A stretch of 64,000 nt of DNA from Chitinimonas taiwanensis DSM 18899. GTDB lineage: Bacteria > Pseudomonadota > Gammaproteobacteria > Burkholderiales > Chitinimonadaceae. The stretch is taken from positions 248,001 through 312,000 of the forward strand of contig NZ_FPKR01000002.1 in the NCBI RefSeq assembly GCF_900119825.1, in the 5' to 3' direction. The notes below the pieces were generated by a model, which was not told the DNA's origin, did not search any database, and worked only from the letters and a program-made list of their open reading frames with translations. Of this stretch, positions 24,874 to 34,639 are shown one piece after another (the stretch's first letter is position 1; each line of letters starts with the position of its first letter). Both the position numbers and the translations under genes were made by a program.

Positions 24874-25857
24874 TCAGGCTGCGGCCAGATAGCCGGCCAG
24901 CTGGGCCGGGTCGACATTGCCGCCCGACAGCACCACGCCCACACGCAAGCCGCGCCAGGCATCGGGCTGGCTCAGTAGCGCAGCCAGACCCAGGCAGCCG
25001 GTCGGTTCCAGCACCAGCTTGAGCTGGCGGGCCGCGAAGCGCAGCGCATCAAGCAGGGCCGCATCGTCCACCGTGCGTATCTCGGCCACATGGCGGCGGA
25101 TCACCGCGAAGGTCAGCTCGCCCAGCTGCTGGGTCTGCGCGCCATCGGCCACGGTGCGCGGGGTGGCAATGCGCACGCGCTCGCCGCGCTGCAAACTGAG
25201 CTGACCATCGTTACCTGCCGCCGGTTCCACCCCGACCACGCGGCAGGCCGGGGACAGCGCCTGTGCGGCCACCGCGCAGCCCGACAGCAGGCCGCCGCCA
25301 CCCAGCGGGCTGAGCAGCACATCCAGTTCGCCGCATTGCTCGAACAACTCCTTGGCCAGCGTGCCCTGCCCGGCCATCACCAGTGGATGGTCGTAGGGCG
25401 GCACCAGGGTCAGGCCCTGCGCCCGCGCCAGCTCGCGACAAATCGCCTCGCGGTCTTCACGGTAACGGTCGTACAGCAGCACCTCGCCGCCATAGGCACG
25501 CGTGGCGGCCAGCTTGGCCGGCGGCGCATCGTTGGGCATGACGATGACGGCGCGCATGCCCAGCTCGCGCGCGGCCAGCGCAATCGCCTGCGCATGGTTG
25601 CCAGACGAAAACGCCACCACGCCGGCCGCGCGCTGGGCCGGGCTGAACTGCAGCAGCGTGTTGAAGGCCCCGCGCAGCTTGAAAGCGCCGCTGTGTTGCA
25701 GGTTCTCGCACTTGAGGAAGACCTGTGCGCCGCAGTGCGCATCGAGCAGCGGCGAGTGCAAGGCCGGGGTGCGCTGCACACGCGTGGCGATGCGTGCCTG
25801 GGCGGCACAGATGGCCGCATAGTCGATGGCCAGCATGGGGCTGGCGCTGGCGTTCAT
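24874..25857 (-). CDS. threonine dehydratase / serine racemase-like PLP enzyme
   Basis: A 327-residue fold-type II PLP enzyme. The PLP lysine is in the motif SGAFKLRGAFN near residue 60, with the asparagine loop SSGNHAQAIA and the phosphate-binding GGGGLLSG loop following. Its length matches catabolic threonine dehydratase or serine racemase (no regulatory ACT domain). Hydroxy-aspartate dehydratase is another possibility. The start, ATG 25857, overlaps the stop of the DUF2917 gene by four bases (ATGA), so they form one operon. A divergent MocR regulator next door probably controls it. Confidence 0.85.
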   Translation of the reverse strand: MNASASPMLAIDYAAICAAQARIATRVQRTPALHSPLLDAHCGAQVFLKCENLQHSGAFKLRGAFNTLLQFSPAQRAAGVVAFSSGNHAQAIALAARELGMRAVIVMPNDAPPAKLAATRAYGGEVLLYDRYREDREAICRELARAQGLTLVPPYDHPLVMAGQGTLAKELFEQCGELDVLLSPLGGGGLLSGCAVAAQALSPACRVVGVEPAAGNDGQLSLQRGERVRIATPRTVADGAQTQQLGELTFAVIRRHVAEIRTVDDAALLDALRFAARQLKLVLEPTGCLGLAALLSQPDAWRGLRVGVVLSGGNVDPAQLAGYLAAA

Positions 25858-26216
25858 TGCCAGCCCCGGCGCAGCGGGCGGCTCAGCAGCACCAGCTGGC
25901 GCGCCAGGCGCAGCAGCACACCCGCCAGCCCCTGCCGCGCGCGCAGCCGCCAGGGTTTGGCCGGCGCGGCTGGGCAAAGCTGCAGCTCAACCGCGCTGAC
26001 CGCATACAGCACCACCCAGCCCGATTCATGCAGCCGCTGCGCGCTGCCCCCCAACAGCAGTTGGGGTTCCTGCAGCATGGTGTCGGCCAGCCAGCGCGGC
26101 GCCGGCATCAGGTAGACCTTGCCGCGCAGCAGATGCAGCGTACTGCCCTTGGCGGCCCAGAACTGCAGGCTACGGCCGGCGGCCAGGTGCTGGATGGGGG
26201 GATGGGCTGCGCTCAT
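25854..26216 (-). CDS. DUF2917 protein
   Basis: A 120-residue protein with the DUF2917 look: GRSLQFWAAKGSTLHLLRGK (a cupin-like strand pattern), YLMPAPRWL and PQLLLGGSAQRLHESGW, then a basic tail. The family function is unknown; in betaproteobacteria it is often found beside PLP-dependent MocR regulators (recollection). ATG 26216 is taken as the start. It is translationally coupled to the downstream PLP enzyme and divergent from the MocR gene. Confidence 0.75.
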   Translation of the reverse strand: MSAAHPPIQHLAAGRSLQFWAAKGSTLHLLRGKVYLMPAPRWLADTMLQEPQLLLGGSAQRLHESGWVVLYAVSAVELQLCPAAPAKPWRLRARQGLAGVLLRLARQLVLLSRPLRRGWQ

Positions 26217-26301
26217 GGGCGACTCCGGATCGGCGAACAGGGAGTGCACAGCTTAGGCCGCGCCCCGGCGCGCCAACAGGCACAAGCCGCGTACTTCGCC
26301 A

Positions 26302-26366
26302 GCAGAACAGCGTAGGGTTTTGCCATCTGTTACGTAGCAGAAGGCCCGCATCTGTATCTGTTCTGC
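26302..26366. promoter_or_regulatory. inverted/direct repeats, candidate MocR operator
   Basis: GCAGAACAG (26302-26310) and its exact reverse complement CTGTTCTGC (26358-26366) bracket further half-sites CATCTGT (26324 and 26349) and AGCAGAAGG (26337). Repeated half-sites between a MocR gene and a divergent operon are typical of PdxR/GabR-type binding regions. The role is inferred. Confidence 0.55.
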
Positions 26367-26392
26367 CTGGCCCGCCGGCCAAATAATCGCGC

Positions 26393-27844
26393 ATGCACAC
26401 CGAAAACCTCTACCAGCAGCTGGCCGGCCATTATCTGAAAGCCATCGACGCAGGCACCCTGCGCAGCGGCGACCGCATGCCTTCGCTGCGCGTGATGATG
26501 GAGCGGCATGGCGTGAGCCTGTCGACCGCCTTGAATGCCTGCCGCCAGCTCGAGCAGAGCGGTCATCTGGAAGCGCGCCCGCGCTCGGGCTACTTTGTGC
26601 GCAGCCTGCGCCGCAGCGGGCTGGCGCCCAGCACCGAACCTAGCCAGCAGCTGCCCGACCCGGCCCAGTATGTGGGCATACACGAGCGCGTCTCAGCCAT
26701 CATCGCCCAGGGCCAGCAGCGCCCGGTGGCGGTGAATCTGGCCGGTGCCTGCGGCGCGCCGGCGCTCTACCCGAGCGAGGCGCTCAAGCAGGGCGTGCTG
26801 CGCGCGCTGCGCCAGCGCCCCGATCTGTTCGGCCATGCCGGCCCCAGCACGCCGAATGGCGAGCCAGCATTCCGTGCCGCCATGGCGCGCCAGGCACTGG
26901 TGTCGCGCATCAAGCTGTCGCCGGACGAGATCATCGTCACCCATGGTTGCATCGAAGCGCTTAACCTCGCGCTGCGCGCGGTCACCCAGCCGGGCGATGT
27001 GGTGGCGGTCGAATCACCGACTTTCTTCGGCCTACTGCAGATTCTGGAAAGCCTGGGACTGAAGGCGCTGGAGATTCCCTGCAGCCCGCAGACCGGCATC
27101 TCGCTGGAGGCGCTGGAGCTGGCCGCGCATACCTACCGCGATATCAAGGCGCTGGTGGTGGTACCGAATCTGCAGAACCCGCTCGGCAGCACCATGCCCG
27201 ATGCCAACAAGGCCGCCCTGGTGGCCTGGTGCGCGGCACGGCAGATTCCACTGATCGAGGACGACACCTATTCGGCCCTGAGCGATAGCGAGGCCCCGCA
27301 GGCGGCGCTGAAGGCCTGGGACCAGGACGGCAATGTCATCCACTGCGCCTCGCTGCACAAGATTCTGGCCCCCGGCATGCGCCTGGGCTGGATTGCCGCC
27401 GGACGCTGGCAGGCGCGGGTGGAAATGCTCAAGTACGCGCAATCGCGCTCTACCGAGGTGCTCGGCCAGATCGCCGTGGCCGACTATCTGGACAGCGGCG
27501 CCTTCGAGCGCCATCTGCGCCGCCTGCGCGCCAGCCTGCGCAGCCAGCGCGAGCAGGTAGCCGAGGCGGTCGCGCACTACTTCCCGGCCGGCACGCGGCT
27601 CAATCTGCCCAATGGCGGGCTGGCGCTATGGGTGGAAATGCCCGGCCAGCGCTCCTCCGAGGCGCTATTCCATGCCGCGCTCAAGGAAGGCATACGCATC
27701 GCGCCGGGGCTGATGTTCTCCAACTCCAACCGCTTCAACGCCTATCTGCGCATCAGCTGCGGCATGCCCTACACGCGCGAGCTGGAACACGCGCTGCGCC
27801 GGCTGGCTGCATTGGTGGCCGCGCTGCCTGAACAGCAGGCATGA
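26393..27844 (+). CDS. MocR-type GntR/aminotransferase-like regulator
   Basis: A 483-residue fusion of an N-terminal GntR winged helix (LYQQLAGHYLKAID; MPSLRVMMERHGVSLSTALN) and a C-terminal aminotransferase fold that binds PLP. The PLP lysine is probably in CASLHKILAPGMRLGW, and AVESPTFFGLLQ, NLQNPLGSTMP and IEDDTYSAL are family motifs. MocR proteins such as PdxR and GabR respond to PLP or amines. It is divergent from the DUF2917/PLP-lyase operon and followed by a strong terminator. Confidence 0.9.
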   Translation: MHTENLYQQLAGHYLKAIDAGTLRSGDRMPSLRVMMERHGVSLSTALNACRQLEQSGHLEARPRSGYFVRSLRRSGLAPSTEPSQQLPDPAQYVGIHERVSAIIAQGQQRPVAVNLAGACGAPALYPSEALKQGVLRALRQRPDLFGHAGPSTPNGEPAFRAAMARQALVSRIKLSPDEIIVTHGCIEALNLALRAVTQPGDVVAVESPTFFGLLQILESLGLKALEIPCSPQTGISLEALELAAHTYRDIKALVVVPNLQNPLGSTMPDANKAALVAWCAARQIPLIEDDTYSALSDSEAPQAALKAWDQDGNVIHCASLHKILAPGMRLGWIAAGRWQARVEMLKYAQSRSTEVLGQIAVADYLDSGAFERHLRRLRASLRSQREQVAEAVAHYFPAGTRLNLPNGGLALWVEMPGQRSSEALFHAALKEGIRIAPGLMFSNSNRFNAYLRISCGMPYTRELEHALRRLAALVAALPEQQA

Positions 27845-27870
27845 AAAAAGCGCCCCAAGGGGCGCTTTTT
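27845..27870. terminator. terminator between mocR-like gene and gnd
   Basis: AAAAAGCGCCCC (27845-27856) pairs with GGGGCGCTTTTT (27859-27870) with a two-base AA loop. It lies between convergent genes and can serve both strands. Confidence 0.9.
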
Positions 27871-27896
27871 GCTGGCGCGATGCCACGATCAGACGA

Positions 27897-29309
27897 TCAG
27901 AACCACTGTGCGTGGAACACGCCCTCACGGTCGGTACGCTCGAAGGTGTGCGCACCGAAGTAGTCACGCTGTGCCTGGATCAGGTTGGCCGGCAGGCGTT
28001 CGGCGCGGTAGCTGTCGAAGTAGGCAATCGCCGAGGCAAAGGTCGGCACCGGAATGCCGTCGATGACCGCGGTGGCCACCACCTCGCGCAGCGCGGCCTG
28101 ATATTCATTGGCGATCTTGGCGAAGTGCGGGTCGAGCAGCAGGTTCACCAGCTGCGGGTTGCTGGCGTAGGCATCGGTGATGTTCTGCAGGAAGCGCGAA
28201 CGGATGATGCAGCCGGCGCGGAAGATCTTCGCGATATCGCCGTAATTGAGGTTCCAGCCCATTTCCTCGGACTGCTTGCGCATCTGCTCAAAGCCCTGCG
28301 CATAGGAAACAATCTTGGACAGGAACAGCGCGCGGCGCACCGCTTCGATAAAGGCCGAACGGTCGCTGACCGCGGCACGGGTAGCCGGGCCGCGCAATAC
28401 CTTGGCGGCTTCGATGCGTTCGCTCTTCAGCGAGGAGATAAAGCGGGCGAACACCGATTCGGTGATCAGCGGCAGCGGCACACCGAGGTCGAGCGCGCTC
28501 TTGCTGGTCCACTTGCCGGTGCCCTTCTGGCCGGCCGAGTCGAGGATGTAGTCGACCAGCTCGCCACCGGCGCCCTGGTCATCGCCCTTCTTGAAGATCT
28601 TGGCGGTGATGTCGATCAGGAAGCTGTCGAGCTCGCCACGGTTCCACTCGGCGAACACCTCGGCCAACTCGGCATTGCTGAGGTTCAGCACGCGCTTGAG
28701 GATGTCGTAGGCTTCGGCGATCAGCTGCATATCACCGTACTCGATGCCGTTGTGCACCATCTTCACATAGTGGCCGGCGCCATCCGGGCCGATATAGCCG
28801 ACGCAGGGCTCGCCATCGGGCGCGCGCGCGGCAATCTGCTTCAGAATCGGCGCCACCAGCTGGTAGGCCTCGCGCTGGCCACCTGGCATGATGGCCGGCC
28901 CCTTGAGCGCGCCCTCTTCACCGCCCGATACGCCAGTGCCGATGAAGTTGAAACCGAGCGCGGACAGCTCCTTATTGCGGCGGATGGTGTCGGTGTACAG
29001 GGTGTTGCCACCGTCGATGATGATGTCACCCTTGTCCAGCAGCGGCTTCAGTTGCTCGATGGTGGCATCGGTGGCGGTACCGGCCTTCACCATCAGCAGA
29101 ATGCGGCGCGGTGTTTCCAGCGAGGCCACGAAGTCTTCCAGCGTGTGGAAAGGCACCAGACGCTTGCCGGGGTTTTCTGCCATGACTTCATCGGTCTTAT
29201 CGGCCGAGCGGTTGTAGATGGAGACCGAGTGGCCACGGCTTTCGATGTTCAACGCCAGGTTGCGGCCCATGACGGCCATACCGATGACGCCAATTGCTTG
29301 CTTGGACAT
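27897..29309 (-). CDS. gnd: 6-phosphogluconate dehydrogenase, decarboxylating
   Basis: A 470-residue cytosolic enzyme of the oxidative pentose-phosphate pathway: 6-phosphogluconate + NADP+ to ribulose-5-phosphate + CO2 + NADPH. Seen: the Rossmann motif [25 protein letters not shown] consistent with NADP preference, [11 protein letters not shown], the catalytic lysine in [14 protein letters not shown], and SYAQGFEQM. The length is that of the long (E. coli type) Gnd. An AGGAAAA ribosome site precedes the ATG. A long palindrome lies 144-171 bases upstream and may be an operator. zwf and pgl are not in the window. Confidence 0.96.
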   Translation of the reverse strand: MSKQAIGVIGMAVMGRNLALNIESRGHSVSIYNRSADKTDEVMAENPGKRLVPFHTLEDFVASLETPRRILLMVKAGTATDATIEQLKPLLDKGDIIIDGGNTLYTDTIRRNKELSALGFNFIGTGVSGGEEGALKGPAIMPGGQREAYQLVAPILKQIAARAPDGEPCVGYIGPDGAGHYVKMVHNGIEYGDMQLIAEAYDILKRVLNLSNAELAEVFAEWNRGELDSFLIDITAKIFKKGDDQGAGGELVDYILDSAGQKGTGKWTSKSALDLGVPLPLITESVFARFISSLKSERIEAAKVLRGPATRAAVSDRSAFIEAVRRALFLSKIVSYAQGFEQMRKQSEEMGWNLNYGDIAKIFRAGCIIRSRFLQNITDAYASNPQLVNLLLDPHFAKIANEYQAALREVVATAVIDGIPVPTFASAIAYFDSYRAERLPANLIQAQRDYFGAHTFERTDREGVFHAQWF

Positions 29310-29452
29310 GGATTTTTCCTACTGGGCACGGCCGGGTGCGCCGCGCGAATACTGAATATTGAATGCCAGCCTGATGGGCTGTGTGCCGGGTGCTAAGCCT
29401 TTGATTGAAGGACGCACTTTGCTATGGGGGCGCTTTTTACCAGCATATGCCA

Positions 29453-29480
29453 CATGTAGTGCAAATTAATGCACTACATG
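29453..29480. promoter_or_regulatory. 28-bp palindrome upstream of gnd
   Basis: CATGTAGTGCA (29453-29463) and TGCACTACATG (29470-29480) are perfect 11-bp arms around AATTAA. It lies 144-171 bases before the gnd start, in an AT-rich stretch, as expected of a dimeric repressor site. The half-site TGTAGT recalls HexR-type sites, but the spacing is longer than in that consensus. The regulator is not identifiable here. Confidence 0.5.
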
Positions 29481-29589
29481 ATCGATCAGAACAGTCGCTA
29501 TTCAGTCGCGCGGCCCGCCCAGTTGACGGCAGGCCGGGCCTTGCAGCGGACTATGGCCTGACATCGCCACAGTCCGCACTGTCTGCCGC

Positions 29590-30567
29590 TTAGCGCTGGC
29601 AGCTGGCCGGTGCGGTAGCCGCCACCACGGTGCTGTAGTGGTAGGCATAGTCGCCGCGTATCGCCTGCGTGCCGTCCTTGCCCGCATGCTCGCCGATGAT
29701 CCAGGTATCGGCCTTGGCAATGCCGCCCTTGGCAAAGGCGGCGATATCGGTAGTGGCATTGCCGTAGGCGCGCACGATCTTTAAGCCCACCGTCTCGCGC
29801 AGATAGCGCACATAGTCGGTCTTGTGTTGCTCGGTATTGGGTGGAATCGGCCCATCGCCATACGGGTTGCTGCGGTAGTGCCAACCCAGCAGCTGCTGGC
29901 GGCCAAACCATTCGCGCGCATCGCGGGTCACCCAGTAGGGCCGCGCGGTCAGATAGATGATCTGATAGCCCTTCTGCTGATAGGCGCGCACCACCTCGGG
30001 CGCGTAGTAATAGGCGCTGGCGGTCTTCAGCCCCGCATAGTCGGCATAGGCCTCGAAGTCATTGATGGTCAGCGTGCCGTCGATATCGAACAGCACCGCC
30101 TCGCGTGCCGGGTCGACCACGCTCAGATAACCCTCCACCGCCGAGCCATCGCCCTCCACCACCATGCGCACGCGGTACTCGCCCACCGGGCGCGGCGCAA
30201 TGCTCAGGCTGATCTTGCCATCGCTATTGCTGAGCTGGCTGCCCAGGTATTCCCAGCCACTCATGCCGCTGCCGTACAGGTAGACATGCACGCGTTCGTC
30301 TTCCAAGTCCTTGTGCAGCACCGCGTCGTAATCGAACTTGCCCACCAGGGTGGCCGGCTGGCCGGCCGCCACCAGGCTGTCGTGCACCATATGCCAGGGC
30401 TGGTACAGGCTGGCCAGCAGCTTGCTGCCCAAATGGCGGAAACTTTTCTTGGCCGGCGTGGGCGCGCTGGGTGCCTGCTGGGGCGTGCGGTAGTCGGGGC
30501 AGGCAGCCTGAGCGGCCAGACTGGCCGACAGGGCAAAGCAGGCCAGCAGTGATAGCGGTTTTTGCAT
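29590..30567 (-). CDS. exported LNS2 (lipin/Ned1/Smp2) HAD-like protein
   Basis: A 325-residue protein with a signal peptide (MQKPLSLLACFALSASLAAQA). A strand-rich middle of ~100 residues is followed by an LNS2 HAD domain. The HAD motif I is LFDIDGTLT, motif II is IIYLTARPYW and motif IV-like is YGNATTDIAAF. In eukaryotic lipins this domain is a Mg2+ phosphatidate phosphatase. An exported bacterial version would act on envelope phospholipid, which is inference. ATG 30567 is preferred because a GGAGCAAG ribosome site precedes it and it starts the signal peptide. It stands alone, after the acnB terminator. Confidence 0.82.
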   Translation of the reverse strand: MQKPLSLLACFALSASLAAQAACPDYRTPQQAPSAPTPAKKSFRHLGSKLLASLYQPWHMVHDSLVAAGQPATLVGKFDYDAVLHKDLEDERVHVYLYGSGMSGWEYLGSQLSNSDGKISLSIAPRPVGEYRVRMVVEGDGSAVEGYLSVVDPAREAVLFDIDGTLTINDFEAYADYAGLKTASAYYYAPEVVRAYQQKGYQIIYLTARPYWVTRDAREWFGRQQLLGWHYRSNPYGDGPIPPNTEQHKTDYVRYLRETVGLKIVRAYGNATTDIAAFAKGGIAKADTWIIGEHAGKDGTQAIRGDYAYHYSTVVAATAPASCQR

Positions 30568-30720
30568 TGATCTTGCTCCATGTCTTATTGGTCGATGCCG
30601 CACAGCGCGGGCCCCTTGCTGCAGAGGGCCAGGCGGCGCAGCAGTGTGGGCAACATAGATGACATAAGCATGAAAGCAAGCGCTCGGTTCCGCTCCTTCC
30701 CCGAGCGTGGCCAGAAAACA

Positions 30721-30752
30721 AAACAGCCCGCCGGTTTCCCGACGGGCTGTTT
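30721..30752 (-). terminator. acnB terminator
   Basis: AAACAGCCCG (30721-30730) pairs with CGGGCTGTTT (30743-30752), with a partly paired inner loop. On the minus strand the stem ends in TTTTGTTTT, 21 bases after the acnB stop. Confidence 0.85.
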
Positions 30753-30772
30753 CGCAAGGCCAGTAGCTGGGC

Positions 30773-33358
30773 TTACACCTTCACGGTGTCGGCCACGTCC
30801 TGGTAGTCCTTGATTTCATTGAAGTTCATGTACTTGTAGACCTGGGCCGACTTGGCAGTCAGCACGCCCATATCGGCCATGTACTCTTCCTTGGTCGGAA
30901 TACGACCCAGCTTGGAGCAGATGGCGGCCAGTTCAGCCGAACCGAGGTAGACGTTGGAGTTCTTACCCAGACGGTTCGGGAAGTTACGGGTCGAGGTCGA
31001 CATGACGGTCGCGCCTTCCTTCACCTGCGCCTGGTTACCCATGCACAGCGAGCAGCCCGGCATTTCCATGCGTGCGCCAGCAGTGCCGAAGGTGCCGTAA
31101 TGGCCTTCGTTGGTCAGTTGCTCGGCGTCCATCTTGGTCGGCGGGGCCACCCACAGCTTGACCGGGATGTCGCGCTTGCCTTCCAGCAGCGTGGAAGCGG
31201 CACGGAAGTGACCGATATTGGTCATGCACGAACCGATGAACACTTCATCGATCTTGGCACCAGCGACTTCGGACAGGGTCTTCACATCGTCCGGGTCGTT
31301 CGGGCAGGCCACGATAGGCTCGTGGATATCGGCCAGATCGATCTCGATCACGGCGGCGTATTCGGCGTCGTCGTCACCCTTCAAGAGTTCCGGCTTGGCA
31401 ATCCAGGCTTCCATGGCCTTGATACGGCGTTCCAGCGTGCGGGCATCCTGGTAGCCGTTGGCGATCATATTCTTCATGAGCGTGATGTTCGACGTCATGT
31501 ATTCAATGATCGGGGCCTTGTCGAGGTGCACGGTACAACCGGCAGCCGAGCGCTCAGCCGAAGCGTCCGACAGTTCAAAGGCCTGCTCCACCTTCAGGTC
31601 GGGCAGACCTTCGATTTCCAGGATGCGACCGGAGAAGATGTTCTTCTTGCCGGCCTTGGCCACGGTCAGCATGCCAGCCTTGATGGCATAGAGCGGAATC
31701 GCGTTCACCAGGTCGCGCAGGGTCACGCCCGGCTGCATCTTGCCCTTGAAGCGCACCAGCACCGATTCAGGCATATCCAGCGGCATCACACCGGTGGCGG
31801 CGGCAAACGCCACCAGACCGGAACCGGCCGGGAAAGAGATACCAATCGGGAAACGGGTGTGCGAGTCACCGCCGGTACCGACGGTATCGGGCAGCAGCAG
31901 ACGGTTCAGCCAGCTGTGGATCACGCCATCGCCCGGACGCAGGGCCACGCCGCCGCGGGTGCTGATGAAGGCCGGCAGTTCCTTGTGCATCTTCACATCC
32001 ACCGGCTTCGGGTAAGCAGCGGTGTGGCAGAACGATTGCATGACCATATCGGCGGAGAAGCCCAGGCAAGCCAGGTCCTTCAGCTCGTCGCGGGTCATCG
32101 GGCCGGTGGTGTCTTGCGAACCCACGGTGGTCATCTTCGGTTCGCAGTAGGTGCCCGGACGTACGCCCTGGCCTTCCGGCAGACCGCAGGCGCGGCCAAC
32201 CATCTTCTGCGCCAGCGAGAAGCCCTTGCCGCTGTCGACCGGGGCCTTGGGCAGGCGGAATTCGGTGGAAGCCGGCAGGCCCAGCGCTTCACGCGCCTTG
32301 CCAGTCAGGCCGCGGCCGATGATCAGGTTGATACGGCCACCGGCGCGCACTTCGTCCAGGATCACATCGGACTTCAGCTTGAACTCGGCCACCACAGCGC
32401 CGTTCTTTTCGATCTTGCCGGCGTAGGGGTAGACGTCGATCACATCGCCCATATCGAGCTTGGACACATCGACTTCAATCGGCAGCGAGCCGGAGTCTTC
32501 CTGCGTATTGAAGAAGATCGGCGCAATCTTGCCGCCGAGGGTCACGCCACCGAAACGCTTGTTCGGCACGTAGGGGATGTCCTGGCCGGTGGCCCACACC
32601 ACCGAGTTGGTGGCCGACTTGCGGCTGGAGCCGGTACCGACCACATCGCCCACATAGGCCACCAGGTGGCCCTTCTTCTTCAGGTCTTCAATGAACTGCA
32701 TCGGGCCGCGCTTGCCATCCTCTTCCGGCGTGATGCCAGGACGGGCGTTCTTCAGCATGGCCAGGTAGTGGAGCGGAATATCCGGGCGCGACCAGGCATC
32801 CGGGGCCGGCGACAGATCGTCGGTATTGGTTTCGCCGGTCACCTTGAACACGGTGACGGTGATCTTCTCTGCCACTTCCGGACGGCTCTTGAACCATTCG
32901 GCATCGGCCCAGCTTTGCAGCACCGCCTTGGCATTGGCATTGCCCTGGTCGGCCAGCGTCTTCACATCGTGGAAGAAGTCGAATACCAGCAGGGTCTTCT
33001 TCAGGCCTTCGGCGGCGATGGTGCCCACTTCGGCATCGCCGAGCAGATCCACCATCGGCTTGACGTTGTAGCCACCGACCATGGTGCCCAAGAGCTTGGT
33101 CGCCAACGCGCGGTCGATCAGCGGGCTCTTCACGCTGCCTTCGGCCACGGCGGCCAGGAAGGAAGCCTTCACCTTGGCGGCATCGTCCACGCCGGGCGGC
33201 ACGCGGTGGGTGATCAGATCCACCAGGGTCTGCTCTTCACCCGCGGGCGGGTTCTTCAGGAGTTCAACCAGATCGGCGACTTGTTGCGCATTGAGCGGCA
33301 GCGGCGGGATACCCAGAGCGGCGCGCTCAGATACGTGCTGGCGATAGGCTTCTAGCAT
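30773..33358 (-). CDS. acnB: aconitate hydratase B
   Basis: An 861-residue [4Fe-4S] enzyme converting citrate to isocitrate in the citrate cycle. AcnB order is seen: N-terminal HEAT-like helices ([19 protein letters not shown]), the swivel domain ([19 protein letters not shown]), then the catalytic domains with [32 protein letters not shown], and cluster cysteines in [11 protein letters not shown] and GCSLCMGNQ. The length matches the E. coli enzyme. It has its own terminator and faces a divergent LysR regulator 247 bases away, which may control it. Confidence 0.97.
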   Translation of the reverse strand: MLEAYRQHVSERAALGIPPLPLNAQQVADLVELLKNPPAGEEQTLVDLITHRVPPGVDDAAKVKASFLAAVAEGSVKSPLIDRALATKLLGTMVGGYNVKPMVDLLGDAEVGTIAAEGLKKTLLVFDFFHDVKTLADQGNANAKAVLQSWADAEWFKSRPEVAEKITVTVFKVTGETNTDDLSPAPDAWSRPDIPLHYLAMLKNARPGITPEEDGKRGPMQFIEDLKKKGHLVAYVGDVVGTGSSRKSATNSVVWATGQDIPYVPNKRFGGVTLGGKIAPIFFNTQEDSGSLPIEVDVSKLDMGDVIDVYPYAGKIEKNGAVVAEFKLKSDVILDEVRAGGRINLIIGRGLTGKAREALGLPASTEFRLPKAPVDSGKGFSLAQKMVGRACGLPEGQGVRPGTYCEPKMTTVGSQDTTGPMTRDELKDLACLGFSADMVMQSFCHTAAYPKPVDVKMHKELPAFISTRGGVALRPGDGVIHSWLNRLLLPDTVGTGGDSHTRFPIGISFPAGSGLVAFAAATGVMPLDMPESVLVRFKGKMQPGVTLRDLVNAIPLYAIKAGMLTVAKAGKKNIFSGRILEIEGLPDLKVEQAFELSDASAERSAAGCTVHLDKAPIIEYMTSNITLMKNMIANGYQDARTLERRIKAMEAWIAKPELLKGDDDAEYAAVIEIDLADIHEPIVACPNDPDDVKTLSEVAGAKIDEVFIGSCMTNIGHFRAASTLLEGKRDIPVKLWVAPPTKMDAEQLTNEGHYGTFGTAGARMEMPGCSLCMGNQAQVKEGATVMSTSTRNFPNRLGKNSNVYLGSAELAAICSKLGRIPTKEEYMADMGVLTAKSAQVYKYMNFNEIKDYQDVADTVKV

Positions 33359-33586
33359 GGCGATGACCTTTTTTGCTTGCGGTTGCGTGTGATCGGGAAG
33401 CGCTTGGAGCCTTGGCGGCCCGTGGCATCTTTGTCGGGAAACCCCGCGGCGACAGCGGTATTTTAGTTGGCGAATCAGCCACTTGCCGGCTGCGCCCTAC
33501 CCGCGCTGGGCGCAGGGGCTTCTTTGAAGTGCTCGCAGATTACCGCCATGCGCGGCAATGCACAAACGAGTAATTGCGACAGGTTC

Positions 33587-33603
33587 TGTGAGTTAAACTC
33601 ACA
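33587..33603. promoter_or_regulatory. palindrome touching the LysR start codon
   Basis: TGTGAGTT-A-AACTCACA is a perfect 8+1+8 palindrome ending two bases before the ATG of the LysR gene, in the space shared with acnB. It occupies the place where a ribosome site would be and there is no other. An autoregulatory or AcnB-controlling operator is likely. Confidence 0.5.
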
Positions 33604-33605
33604 CA

Positions 33606-34520
33606 ATGACCGCTACCCTCCCCCCATTGAATGCCCTGCGCGCTTTTGAGGCTGCAGCAAGGCTGGAGAGCTTTTCCGCCGCGGCGGGCGAGCTGTTCGT
33701 GACCCATGGCGCTGTGAGCAAACAGATAAAGCAGCTGGAAGACTGGCTGGGCGTGCCGCTGTTCGAGCGCAGCGGCGGCCGCGTCAAGCTGACCGAAGTG
33801 GGCTGGCGCTATCTGGTGCAGGTGCAGGACGGCCTCGACATCATTGCCAACGCCACCGCCCAGCTCAAGCAGCCCGACCGCCAGCGCCGCATCGTGATCA
33901 ACTCGATTCCCACCTTTGCCATGTTCTGGCTGCTGCCGCGCCTGGGCGCCTTCCAGCGTGAACACCCGGATATCGAGCTGCGCCTGATGACCAGCGACCG
34001 CGATATCTCGCGCCTCGATGCGCCGTTCGACCTGGCGATACGGCGCGGCCCGGGCGACTGGCCCGGCCATGTCAGCAAGCCCTTTCTGGAAGAACGCGAG
34101 CTGCCGCTGTGCGCGCCCAGCCTGCTTGAGCGACTGCCCATCCACAGCCCGCAGGATTTGGCCCAGCACACGCTGCTGCAAGCCGACACCCGCCCGACGG
34201 CCTGGCAACGCTGGCTGACCCTGGCCGGCGTGCCCGAGCTCAAGCCGGCCGCCACCCAGCAGTTCGGCCATTTCTACCTGGCCCTGCGCGCGGCCATGAA
34301 TGGCCTGGGCGTGGTACTCGGCCCGCTGCCGATGATGCAGGCCGAGCTGGATGCCGGCACCCTGGTCGCCCCGCTGCAGGAACCGAGCGTGGTGGTGCGC
34401 GGTTATTGCTGGATTGCCCCGCGCGCGGCCATGAATGACCCGACCATCCATGTGCTGACCCGCTGGCTGGAACAACAGGCCGCCAGCACCGGCATTGCAC
34501 CGCAAAGCCAGCCGGGCTAA
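33606..34520 (+). CDS. LysR regulator of GcvA type
   Basis: A 304-residue LysR protein of the GcvA-like subgroup: PPLNALRAFEAAARLESFSA then AAGELFVTHGAVSKQIKQLE for the winged helix, and the DLAIRRGPGDWPG signature of GcvA-like effector domains. It is divergent from acnB, with a perfect palindrome overlapping its translation start. The target may be acnB, itself or the downstream hydrolase. The effector is unknown. Confidence 0.92.
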   Translation: MTATLPPLNALRAFEAAARLESFSAAAGELFVTHGAVSKQIKQLEDWLGVPLFERSGGRVKLTEVGWRYLVQVQDGLDIIANATAQLKQPDRQRRIVINSIPTFAMFWLLPRLGAFQREHPDIELRLMTSDRDISRLDAPFDLAIRRGPGDWPGHVSKPFLEERELPLCAPSLLERLPIHSPQDLAQHTLLQADTRPTAWQRWLTLAGVPELKPAATQQFGHFYLALRAAMNGLGVVLGPLPMMQAELDAGTLVAPLQEPSVVVRGYCWIAPRAAMNDPTIHVLTRWLEQQAASTGIAPQSQPG

Positions 34521-34639
34521 GGCGCCAGTCGGCGCCAGGTGCAGCCCATGCCGCCCAGGCGGCATTTCATCGGCGCGTGCTGGGCAGGCCAGGCCGAGCG
34601 CGCCAGCCTTGGCGCACCTTTATCCACCAGGTCCGCGCC

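Noticed and set aside
27912-29396. 494-codon plus-strand frame opposite gnd
   Set aside because: Antisense to an unambiguous 6-phosphogluconate dehydrogenase; repetitive composition typical of shadow frames.
31100-33355. 751-codon open frame on the plus strand opposite acnB
   Set aside because: Antisense shadow of a clear aconitase gene in high-GC DNA; the translation is histidine/glutamine/glycine-rich and has no domain or ribosome site.
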